Position numbers and translations under genes: made by a program. This document shows positions 1-5,359 of a stretch of 6,818 nt of DNA, piece by piece. Each line of letters starts with the position of its first letter. Position 1 is the stretch's first letter. Source of the stretch: Candidatus Woesearchaeota archaeon (GTDB lineage Archaea > Nanobdellota > Nanobdellia > Woesearchaeales > UBA525); the NCBI GenBank assembly GCA_003694385.1, contig RFKA01000024.1:1-6818 (forward strand). The letters are read 5' to 3'. Under the pieces are notes generated by a model. It was given only the letters and a program-made list of their open reading frames with translations, was not told the origin of the DNA and did not search any database.

Positions 1-1016
1 CGCTTGAGGATGGGCTCAGCCATGCCGGTGATGTGGTGAGCTGCAGCGCCGTCGAGTTGCTCGAGTACCGGCCAGACGAATGCTCGGGTGAGGAGCTTCG
101 CTGCTTCGTCATCTGTGAGGCCGCGACTCGTGAGGTAGAAGCGTTTCTCGTCATCGATGCGGCTCGCCGTTGCTGCGTGGCTGCAGCGCACATCGTCATG
201 GTTGATGTAGAGCCGCGGGCTCGCCTTCACCTCCGCGTCGGGGCTCATGAGGAGGCAGTCTTCTTGTTGAAACGCTTCGCTCTTTGGCGCATTATTGATG
301 CGGAGCGTGCCTTCATAGATTGCGAGGCTTTTCCCGCGGAGCACGCCTCTCGTCAGGAGGTTGCTCGTCGTGTGCGCGGCATCGTGCGTTGCGGTCGCAC
401 CGTAGTCAATGAGGTCATTATCGCCAAGGTAGATGCTGAGCATCTTCGTGCCAGCTCCCTCCCCAACAAGGCTCGTCTCGGCTCGGCTGTAGGTACTACC
501 TGTTGTCGCGTTGAGTTCGAACAAGGTGAGTGTTGCGGCGCGCGCGAGTCGTCCTCGCTTTCTCGTGAGGATGGTGCCGCGCATGGCCTGGAGTTGCGCA
601 TAGTGTACGTGCGCATGTTCTCCCACGAGGAGTTCTGCGTAGTGGCTCGCGAGGCGCGCGTCGCCAGTGAAGCGTTCAATTATGACGCAGTTGACTCCTG
701 GCTCGATAGTGAGTGTTGTATCGTGGAACGCGTCCTTCGTGAGCACGTGGGTGATGATGAGTGGCTTATCGAGCGTGCGGGTGACGGTGATGTGCAGCGC
801 TCCCGTGCACCGGCGCTCGTGTTCATAGCGTATGGCATCTTTGGAGGCGTGCGTCTGAGGTGGTGGTTCTGCTGTCACGATAACCGCCTCGCCTGGTTTC
901 TCGCCAGAACTTAGCGCCACGTGTATGTCAGGCGCTGGTTCGCGCTCGCCGTCCCAGCTGAATCGCAAGGCGTTCCAGCTTCCCGTTGGTGTGGTGATGT
1001 GTGTTTGTCGCTCCAT
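1..1016 (-). CDS. sufD: SufD, Fe-S cluster assembly scaffold subunit (3' end cut off by window edge)
   Basis: SufD is the non-catalytic partner of SufB in the SUF iron-sulfur cluster scaffold (SufBC2D in bacteria, cytosolic). I translated the minus strand from the ATG at 1016-1014 and found 338 residues with no stop before the window edge. The start reads MERQTHITTPTGSWNAL. The C-terminal core has the family hallmarks: an AEVKASPRLYI strand, then DDVRCSHAAT at about residues 274-283, then a FYLTSRGL segment. Cys278 and His280 line up with the Cys/His pair of E. coli SufD, whose His360 is needed for cluster assembly. Family length suggests only a few tens of residues are missing. It starts 4 nt after the sufB stop, with a GGGTGA ribosome-binding sequence over that stop, so it is almost certainly cotranscribed with sufB. 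It cannot be a second SufB, because it lacks the SufB cysteine region and follows a complete sufB. Confidence 0.93.
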   Translation of the reverse strand, partial: MERQTHITTPTGSWNALRFSWDGEREPAPDIHVALSSGEKPGEAVIVTAEPPPQTHASKDAIRYEHERRCTGALHITVTRTLDKPLIITHVLTKDAFHDTTLTIEPGVNCVIIERFTGDARLASHYAELLVGEHAHVHYAQLQAMRGTILTRKRGRLARAATLTLFELNATTGSTYSRAETSLVGEGAGTKMLSIYLGDNDLIDYGATATHDAAHTTSNLLTRGVLRGKSLAIYEGTLRINNAPKSEAFQQEDCLLMSPDAEVKASPRLYINHDDVRCSHAATASRIDDEKRFYLTSRGLTDDEAAKLLTRAFVWPVLEQLDGAAAHHITGMAEPILK

Positions 1017-1020
1017 GGGG

Positions 1021-1026
1021 TCACCC
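1021..1026 (-). promoter_or_regulatory. Ribosome-binding site of sufD overlapping the sufB stop codon
   Basis: The minus strand reads GGGTGA, in which TGA is the sufB stop, followed by CCCC and the sufD ATG. GGTGA can pair with the archaeal 16S anti-Shine-Dalgarno end. It supports the ATG at 1016 as the sufD start and implies translational coupling with sufB. Confidence 0.55.
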
Positions 1027-2409
1027 GAGGCTGCCTTCGATTTCCAGTGTGATGAGTTTATTGAGCTCGACCGCGTATTCAAGCGGCAGCTCTTTTGTTA
1101 TGGGCTCCATGAAACCGTTCACGATCATCTCGACTGCCTGCTCCGCGGTGAGGCCGCGACTCATAAGATAGAAGATGTTCTCGTCGCTGATGCGGCCGAC
1201 GCGTGCTTCATGTGCAACCTCGACATCGTGTTCTTTGACCTCAATCGCGGGCTCGGTGTCTGTGCTGCTCTCGGCGTCGAACATGAGCGCGTCGCACTCG
1301 ACGCTCGCTTTCGCGCCGCGTGCTCCTTTCTTGATGAAGAGGTGGCCGCGATAGTTCGTCCGGCCGCCGCCTTGACTGATGCTTTTTGCTGTGATCGTTG
1401 ATGTTGTGTGCGGAGCGAGATGGTAGACTTTTGCGCCCGTATCTTGGTCCTGGCCCTTCCCCGCAAAGGCGATGCTGAGGTGGACGGCGCGTGCGCCACG
1501 TCCCTTGAGGACGCTGCAGGGGTAGAGCATCGTGACGCCCGAGCCGAGGTTCCCCCCGACCCATTCGATGATGCCGTCCTGTGCGACGTGTGCACGCTTC
1601 GTGTTGAGGTTGTAGGTGTTTTTGCTCCAGTTCTCGACGCTGCTATAGCGACAGCGCGCGTTCCTCCCAACGAAAATCTCGACGCCGCCTGCGTGGAGGC
1701 TGCTCGCTTCGTAGCGTGGCGCACTGCAGCCTTCGATGTAGTGCAGGTCTGCTCCCTCTTCAACAATGATGAGCGTGTGCTCGAACTGGCCCATGCTCTT
1801 TGTGTTCATGCGGAAGTACGCTTGCAGTGGTATCTCGACCTTCACGCCTTTCGGGACATAGATGAATGTGCCGCCGCTCCACACCGCGTAGTGGAGGCTG
1901 ATGAAGTAGTGGTCATTGATGCCGATGCACTTGCTGAAGTGGTTCTTGACGAGGTCGGGGTATTTCTGCACAGCTACGTCGAGGTCTTCGAAAATGACTC
2001 CTTGCTTTGCAATCGCTTCTTTGAGGTTGTGGTACACGACTTCGCTGTCGAACTGTGCGCCGACGCCCCCCAGTGCGTGCCGCTCGGCTTCAGGGATTCC
2101 GAGTTTCTCGAAGGTATCCTTGATCTCTTCGGGGACATCGTCCCAGGACGTGCTTTGGTCGGCGTCGGGTTTGACAAAGTAGGAAATCGCGTTCAGGTTA
2201 AGCCCTGAGAGGTCGGGACCCCAGGAAGGGGGCTTGTTCTTTGCCCAAGCACGGTATGCTTTCAGTCGTATCGCGAGCATCCATTCGGGTTCGTTCTTCG
2301 TCACGCTTATGCGGCGGACGATTTCTTCCGTGAGTCCTGGCTGCTCGATGTATCGTGCCTTGATGGCGCTTGGTAGTTCGTGCCGTTCACGAGAGATTTC
2401 GATGGTCAT
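1021..2409 (-). CDS. sufB: SufB, Fe-S cluster assembly scaffold protein
   Basis: SufB is the catalytic scaffold of the SUF system, on which sulfur and iron are assembled into Fe-S clusters. From the ATG at 2409 the protein is 462 residues, within the family range. Clear SufB blocks are visible: YFISLHYAVWSGGTFIYVPKG near residue 168-187, the IEGCSAP segment with Cys228, and ASVECDAL with Cys372. Glu401 follows in AHEARVGRI. Cys372 and Glu401 are 29 residues apart, the same spacing as the essential Cys405 and Glu434 of E. coli SufB. Cys228 matches the E. coli Cys254 region, implicated in sulfur acceptance. The frame stays open upstream to 2451, but the start MTIEISRERH is preferred because its ATG overlaps the regulator stop as ATGA. 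There is no strong ribosome-binding site, which fits coupling to the regulator. sufC, normally next to sufB in archaea, is not on the visible upstream side. Confidence 0.96.
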   Translation of the reverse strand: MTIEISRERHELPSAIKARYIEQPGLTEEIVRRISVTKNEPEWMLAIRLKAYRAWAKNKPPSWGPDLSGLNLNAISYFVKPDADQSTSWDDVPEEIKDTFEKLGIPEAERHALGGVGAQFDSEVVYHNLKEAIAKQGVIFEDLDVAVQKYPDLVKNHFSKCIGINDHYFISLHYAVWSGGTFIYVPKGVKVEIPLQAYFRMNTKSMGQFEHTLIIVEEGADLHYIEGCSAPRYEASSLHAGGVEIFVGRNARCRYSSVENWSKNTYNLNTKRAHVAQDGIIEWVGGNLGSGVTMLYPCSVLKGRGARAVHLSIAFAGKGQDQDTGAKVYHLAPHTTSTITAKSISQGGGRTNYRGHLFIKKGARGAKASVECDALMFDAESSTDTEPAIEVKEHDVEVAHEARVGRISDENIFYLMSRGLTAEQAVEMIVNGFMEPITKELPLEYAVELNKLITLEIEGSLG

Positions 2410-2735
2410 GGGAATGTTGGCTTCGTGCCGCATTTGTGGCAGGTACTGCAATGCGCACGCGCATGTTCCTCCATCAAGGTAAAGAGTGACCCTCTCCCGT
2501 GCTTTACAACGGGGCTCTCAGTGTTGAGTGCATAGCGCATCTCCCGTCCGTGCTTCTCAACGCTGACGATGCGGCACGCGCGGAGTATCTGGAGCGCGTG
2601 GCTGACGCGTGATCGTTCTGCGTTGGTGGCGTTCGCGAGTTGCGTGACGTTCTTCGGCGCGGCTTCAAGCTCCTTGACGATTGCGAGCCGGAGCTCATTC
2701 GCCAGTGTTTCAAAGCAGAGTTCGTACTGCCCCAT
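2406..2735 (-). CDS. Small winged-helix (ArsR-like) regulator with C-terminal CxxCxxC, probable repressor of sufBD
   Basis: A 109-residue DNA-binding protein. Residues 8-55 resemble an ArsR-type winged helix: a TLANELRLAIVKEL helix, then a helix-turn-helix at about 29-52 with recognition helix ERSRVSHALQIL. A wing follows at about 57-72. The C-terminus carries CSTCHKC, with Cys96, Cys99 and Cys102 plus His91, His95 and His100; Cys7 and Cys54 lie elsewhere. Such a Cys/His cluster could bind a metal or Fe-S cluster. Its stop overlaps the sufB start by 4 nt, so the two are coupled. I chose the ATG at 2735 because a TATA-like box sits 28 nt upstream and an 18-bp palindrome lies between them, typical of an autorepressed leaderless gene. 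A GTG at 2810 overlapping the S9 stop would add 25 residues (134 total) and remains possible on read-through transcripts. Regulation of sufBD and the sensed signal are inferences; it is analogous in context to bacterial SufR but lacks SufR's cysteine spacing. Confidence 0.82.
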   Translation of the reverse strand: MGQYELCFETLANELRLAIVKELEAAPKNVTQLANATNAERSRVSHALQILRACRIVSVEKHGREMRYALNTESPVVKHGRGSLFTLMEEHARAHCSTCHKCGTKPTFP

Positions 2736-2736
2736 A

Positions 2737-2754
2737 CGTGAAACGTGTTTCACG
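2737..2754. promoter_or_regulatory. Palindromic operator candidate upstream of the regulator-sufBD unit
   Basis: The sequence CGTGAAACGTGTTTCACG is a perfect inverted repeat with 8-bp arms (2737-2744 and 2747-2754) and a 2-bp centre. It begins 1 bp upstream of the regulator ATG and lies between the TATA-like box and the expected transcription start. Size and symmetry suit a winged-helix dimer, and binding here would block polymerase. The likely ligand is the regulator encoded next to it; that assignment is inferred. Confidence 0.65.
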
Positions 2755-2759
2755 CTTTC

Positions 2760-2767
2760 TTTTAAAT
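2760..2767 (-). promoter_or_regulatory. Archaeal TATA-like box for a leaderless regulator-sufB-sufD transcript
   Basis: The minus strand reads ATTTAAAA, preceded by purine-rich AGAAG that could serve as a BRE. Its centre is about 28 nt from the A of the regulator ATG. Archaeal transcription usually starts 24-28 nt downstream of the TATA centre, so the start would fall at or within a few bases of the start codon. This is the most AT-rich spot in a GC-rich neighbourhood. Confidence 0.55.
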
Positions 2768-2781
2768 CTTCTGTTAGAAGA
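2767..2781. other. Short inverted repeat in the S9-regulator gap
   Basis: TCTTCT (2767-2772), GTT, AGAAGA (2776-2781) form a perfect 6-bp-arm hairpin with a 3-nt loop. It lies 26-40 nt past the S9 stop in transcript direction and borders the TATA-like box. It could help end the ribosomal transcript, or be a second protein site over the BRE. It has no long U-tract on the transcript, so a terminator role is weakly supported. Confidence 0.3.
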
Positions 2782-2806
2782 GTGCCACGACTATCAGACG
2801 ACGGTC

Positions 2807-3208
2807 TCACCGGTAGCTCTTCTGGCGTTTCGCCCGCGCCTTTCCATGACTATTCGGCTTGCGAACTTCTTTGCGGCGAACGTCGGCAACGAGGAGCTGT
2901 CGGTCATAGTCGAGGAGCACACTCTTTAGGCTTGGCTTGTGCTCGGCGAGTGCGCGGCCAATAGCGAGGCGCACAGCGTCAGCCTGGCCCGTCTGGCCCC
3001 CTCCGGAGACGCGTACGCGGATATCAACTTTCTCCGCATCTGCTCCTGCGAGGAGGAGTGGCTCAAGAATTCTTTGGCGCGCAATGGGCGTGCCGTAATA
3101 GTTGAGCAAGAGATTATTAATCTTAATTGTGCCCGTGCCAGCGGTGAGCGTTGCGCGGGCGATGGCTCGTTTCCGTTTACCGCTCGTGACGATTGTTTTC
3201 TTAGCCAT
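2807..3208 (-). CDS. rps9: 30S ribosomal protein S9 (uS9)
   Basis: uS9 is a small-subunit head protein whose basic C-terminal tail reaches the P-site tRNA. The protein is 133 residues, the usual archaeal length. It opens with MAKKTIVTSGKRKRAIARAT, has the VSGGGQTGQADAVRLAIGRAL block at about 68-87, and ends in the basic archaeal tail RAKRQKSYR. The frame is open to 3529, but upstream residues have no S9 character. The ATG at 3208 is preceded by GGAGG 8 nt away and sits 8 nt inside the end of L13. In euryarchaea the next genes are usually rpoN and rpoK; here a suf unit follows instead, after a 71-nt gap. Confidence 0.97.
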   Translation of the reverse strand: MAKKTIVTSGKRKRAIARATLTAGTGTIKINNLLLNYYGTPIARQRILEPLLLAGADAEKVDIRVRVSGGGQTGQADAVRLAIGRALAEHKPSLKSVLLDYDRQLLVADVRRKEVRKPNSHGKARAKRQKSYR

Positions 3209-3623
3209 AATGCTTGCCTCCGAGCTCCGTGCAGAGTTTCCCGATGGTGATGCGTTGCAAGTTGGGGAGTTTGGACGCGTTCGCCTCGGGGAGCGTGATT
3301 GCTTCTCCGCCAATTTCTGCTGGCGTGCCGATGAAGCACTTGATGCGTCCAAACGCGGTTCGTCCCCGCACAGTCTTGGGGAGCATCCCTCTAATGATGC
3401 GGCGCAGATAACGGTCTGGCATCTTGGAGTAGTAAGGTCCTTTCCTCGGAACCCCTCTGACGAATTTCTTGTACTTTGCCTCGTTAATTGTGCGCCGTAC
3501 ATCGCCACTGATGACTGCCTTTTCCGCATTAATGATCATAACGGTTTTGCCGAGGAGTGCCTGCTTCGCTGCATATGATGCAAGCCGCCCGGCGATGAGT
3601 CCTGTTGCGTCGATGGTTACCAT
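3201..3623 (-). CDS. rpl13: 50S ribosomal protein L13 (uL13)
   Basis: uL13 is an early-assembling large-subunit protein binding 23S rRNA. The 140-residue product has the family start MVTIDATGLIAGRLASYAAK, the TVMIINAEKAVISG strand-turn, the YSKMPDRYLRRIIRGMLP core (about residues 65-82) and the GRIKCFIGTP motif typical of archaeal/eukaryotic L13 (L13a). The ATG directly follows the L18e TAA with no spacer, and the 3' end overlaps rps9 by 8 nt, indicating coupled translation. Nothing is unusual in length or sequence. Confidence 0.97.
   Translation of the reverse strand: MVTIDATGLIAGRLASYAAKQALLGKTVMIINAEKAVISGDVRRTINEAKYKKFVRGVPRKGPYYSKMPDRYLRRIIRGMLPKTVRGRTAFGRIKCFIGTPAEIGGEAITLPEANASKLPNLQRITIGKLCTELGGKHYG
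3217..3221 (-). promoter_or_regulatory. Shine-Dalgarno sequence fixing the rps9 start
   Basis: GGAGG on the minus strand, 8 nt before the ATG at 3208 and inside the L13 coding region. It decides the S9 start, since the reading frame stays open for another 107 codons upstream. Confidence 0.7.
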
Positions 3624-3971
3624 TTACCCTATGATGCGGACGTTCTTCCCGTCCGGTACTTTCTTCGTGAGTTCTGTGAGTGACATGAGAGTGCTGCCAT
3701 TCGCAGCGAGTTTTGCGCGGGCGCTCTCGCTGTACTGGGCGGCCGCGATGGTGACTTTCTTCGTGAGCTCCCCTTCGCCGAGGAGTTTACCAGGGACGAC
3801 GATGAGCTCTCCTTCTTTGGCAACTTGGTCGACTCGCCAGAGGTTCACGACTCTGCGTTGCCGTGTCGGCTTCTCGAGGTCCGTCGCGACGCGCTTCCAG
3901 AGCGGGCGCTTCCGCTCGATGGCGAGCCGCTTGAGCTCGGCGATGACCGTTGTGAGTTGCTGGTTCTTCAT
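3624..3971 (-). CDS. rpl18e: 50S ribosomal protein L18e (eL18)
   Basis: eL18 is a large-subunit protein found in archaea and eukaryotes but not bacteria, and related in fold to bacterial L15. The 115-residue product starts MKNQQLTTVIAELKR and contains RPLWKRVATDLEKPTRQRR (about 22-40), LIVVPGKLLGEGEL (56-69) and a VTIAAAQYSESARAKL segment, all characteristic. The frame extends to 4016, but those codons lie inside the tRNA T-arm, so the ATG at 3971 is the start. It lies only 16 nt after the tRNA 3' end. That spacer has no strong ribosome-binding site, so tRNA 3' processing would leave this mRNA with a very short leader. Confidence 0.96.
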   Translation of the reverse strand: MKNQQLTTVIAELKRLAIERKRPLWKRVATDLEKPTRQRRVVNLWRVDQVAKEGELIVVPGKLLGEGELTKKVTIAAAQYSESARAKLAANGSTLMSLTELTKKVPDGKNVRIIG

Positions 3972-3987
3972 TGTCTCAAACCGTTGA

Positions 3988-4120
3988 TGAGGGGGACGGG
4001 ATTCGAACCCGCGCAAGCACTAAGCTACTAGGCGTCTGAAGGGCCGACCTTCGTACCCGGCAACCCGGAATGGGCGACCCTGCCTCAACCTAGCCCGGTT
4101 GACCACTGCGGCACCCCCTC
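3988..4120 (-). tRNA. trnL-GAG: tRNA-Leu(GAG) precursor with a 49-nt intron
   Basis: I folded this by hand. The acceptor stem GAGGGGG (4120-4114) pairs fully with CCCCCTC (3995-3989), with discriminator A at 3988 and no encoded CCA. U8 and G9 are followed by a 3-bp D stem CCG/CGG; the loop carries A14, G15, G18, G19 and A21. The anticodon stem CTAGG (4093-4089) pairs with CCTAG (4032-4028). The loop starts TTGAGG, giving anticodon GAG (4086-4084), which reads CUC and CUU. A 15-nt variable arm (4027-4013) makes it class II, as expected for Leu. The T arm is GCGGG-TTCGAAT-CCCGT with one G-U pair. The intron interrupts the anticodon loop between positions 37 and 38. A tRNA-Leu between rpoD and L18e is known from haloarchaeal ribosomal clusters. 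Its G1 and A2 are also the last two bases of the rpoD TGA stop. Confidence 0.95.
4034..4082 (-). other. tRNA intron with canonical bulge-helix-bulge (BHB) splice motif
   Basis: The 49-nt intron lies between tRNA positions 37 (G4083) and 38 (G4033). The central 4-bp helix pairs positions 32-35 (TTGA, 4088-4085) with TCAG (4039-4036), including one U-G pair. The 3-nt bulges are G4084-G4083/C4082 and A4035-C4034/G4033, each cut between its second and third base as archaeal splicing endonuclease requires. The intron stem AGGGTCG (4081-4075) pairs with CGGCCCT (4046-4040), 7 bp with one U-G pair. The remaining intron loop has no recognisable gene or box C/D motif. Confidence 0.88.
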
Positions 4121-4913
4121 AGAGCGCCTTCACGAGGCTAGCGAACTCTTTGAGTTTGCGTTGCATGCGCTCGATGGCTGTGTTGATGATCGTCGTCGGA
4201 CTCAGCTGGCCCCAGCTTTCGATGACGAAGACGAATGCGTCGTCTGCATAGCTCACGCGTATGTCACTGCTCACGTCTTCGTAGGCACCGGCGTGCTCTG
4301 TAAGGAGGAGTTGCTTGTCATCAATGACGAGTTTTCCTCCTTTCTCACTGATGGCGGTGAGTGACAGGTCTTTGAGGTTCGCGGCGATTGCTTTCGTGTC
4401 CGCGTTCTTGCTGATAGTGATTGTTGGCCTCTGCCGATAGTAGGCAAGGCAGGGGCTCCACTTGGCGTGCTCTCTGCCAACGCCAAGGACTGCTGTCGCG
4501 ATGAGTTCGACATCTTGTCCTTCGAGGAGCTTCACAATGGGCATATCGGGATACACGGGCTTGACCTTGGGGTCTTTGAAGTTGAGGTCCTTCGCGTAGA
4601 CAACACAAGGCCCTTTCGCTTTGAGTGTTGCCTTCACGCTCGACTTGGCACTGTAGTCCCCGCTTTCTTTTTCGGTCTCGGAGGGGAGTGAGTATGAGCC
4701 GAGGTCCGTCGCGAGTGGTAGCAGACCAAGCCTGAGCGCGATAATTTCATCATAGAGGATGCTGCTGTTCTTCGTGAACTCCACAAGCTCTATCGCAAGT
4801 GTTGGTACCTCATTCATACAGAGCCGTCGAAGCGTGTTCATGTGAGCGTACGTTGTGTTCTCGCAGAGCACGACGAGCTCGTTAGCCCCTTTACTTATCG
4901 TTGTTGTTTTCAT
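4119..4913 (-). CDS. rpoD: DNA-directed RNA polymerase subunit D (Rpo3)
   Basis: Subunit D is the archaeal equivalent of the bacterial alpha N-terminal domain. It pairs with subunit L and nucleates RNA polymerase assembly. The 264-residue protein has the alpha-like dimerisation segment [20 protein letters not shown] (27-46) followed by [15 protein letters not shown] (53-67). The insert domain is at about 70-165, and the C-terminal dimerisation helix begins around [13 protein letters not shown] (238-250). Cysteines occur only at 17, 32, 103 and 155. The region (about 168-214) that holds a ferredoxin-like Fe-S domain in some archaea has none, so this D subunit should bind no cluster. The ATG overlaps the S11 stop by 4 nt. 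The stop codon TGA (4121-4119) overlaps the tRNA-Leu 5' end by 2 nt. Confidence 0.95.
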   Translation of the reverse strand: MKTTTISKGANELVVLCENTTYAHMNTLRRLCMNEVPTLAIELVEFTKNSSILYDEIIALRLGLLPLATDLGSYSLPSETEKESGDYSAKSSVKATLKAKGPCVVYAKDLNFKDPKVKPVYPDMPIVKLLEGQDVELIATAVLGVGREHAKWSPCLAYYRQRPTITISKNADTKAIAANLKDLSLTAISEKGGKLVIDDKQLLLTEHAGAYEDVSSDIRVSYADDAFVFVIESWGQLSPTTIINTAIERMQRKLKEFASLVKAL

Positions 4914-5359
4914 ACGCGGCGCCCTCTCCGGCCACCTTTCTTGCGGCAGCCACCATGGGGTATGGGGGTGACATCTTCGATGAGCCCTATACGAAGACCG
5001 CGACGCGACAAGGCGCGGACTGCTGCTTGTGCACCGGGACCGGGGTTGTTCGGTCCATTATGGCCCCCGGGTGCACGAATCTTCACGTGGAGCGCAGTGA
5101 CTCCTTTGTCACGGCAGATCTCGGCTGTTTTCGCAGCCGCGCTCATCGCCGTCGTCTGGCTGCTCTTGAGCCGGTCACTCTTCACCATTTGTCCGCCCGT
5201 GACGCGCGCAATCGTCTCGCTACCCGTGATATCCGTAACGTGGATAATCGTATTGTTATAACTCGCGCGGATATGAGCGACTCCCCAACGTGAATTCTTA
5301 TCTGCTTGTGAGCGTTGGCCTCTGTGCTGGCTACGAGGTGTGCGGCTTGCTGAAGTCAT
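4910..5359 (-). CDS. rps11: 30S ribosomal protein S11 (uS11)
   Basis: uS11 sits on the small-subunit platform near the E site. The 149-residue product carries [22 protein letters not shown] (25-46), the [18 protein letters not shown] helix (70-87), the [18 protein letters not shown] segment and the archaeal tail [18 protein letters not shown]. It is somewhat longer than typical archaeal S11 because of a basic, polar N-terminal extension of about 20 residues; no downstream ATG would remove it without destroying the core. The start is well fixed: GGAGGG lies at 5371-5366, 6 nt from the ATG, and the ATG overlaps the S4 stop (ATGA). Confidence 0.97.
   Translation of the reverse strand: MTSASRTPRSQHRGQRSQADKNSRWGVAHIRASYNNTIIHVTDITGSETIARVTGGQMVKSDRLKSSQTTAMSAAAKTAEICRDKGVTALHVKIRAPGGHNGPNNPGPGAQAAVRALSRRGLRIGLIEDVTPIPHGGCRKKGGRRGRRV

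Noticed and set aside
33..914. Long plus-strand open frame of 293 codons
   Set aside because: It is antisense to sufD, whose minus-strand translation matches the family throughout. The plus frame has no recognisable domain and arises from the codon bias of sufD, where TCA, TTA and CTA codons are rare.
1408..2208. Plus-strand open frame of 266 codons
   Set aside because: Antisense to the most conserved part of sufB; its composition (rich in Val, Ala, Asp, Cys) is typical of a shadow frame and no motif is seen.
2736..2810. Regulator frame staying open through the 71-nt gap as evidence for a longer protein
   Set aside because: Twenty-five codons without a stop is expected fairly often by chance, and the TATA-like box and palindrome occupy this stretch. 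Kept only as an alternative start on read-through RNA.
3209..3529. Longer S9 with 107 extra N-terminal residues
   Set aside because: The extension lies over L13 in another frame and has no S9 character. GGAGG before the ATG at 3208 and the family start MAKK fix the true start.
3972..4016. L18e start at 4016
   Set aside because: Those codons are the tRNA T-arm and acceptor 3' strand; the family start is the ATG at 3971.
4047..4074. CCGGG-GTTG-CCGGG-like repeat in the intron loop as a separate small RNA
   Set aside because: A 4-bp CCGG/CCGG hairpin is common in GC-rich sequence, and no box C/D or other motif was seen.
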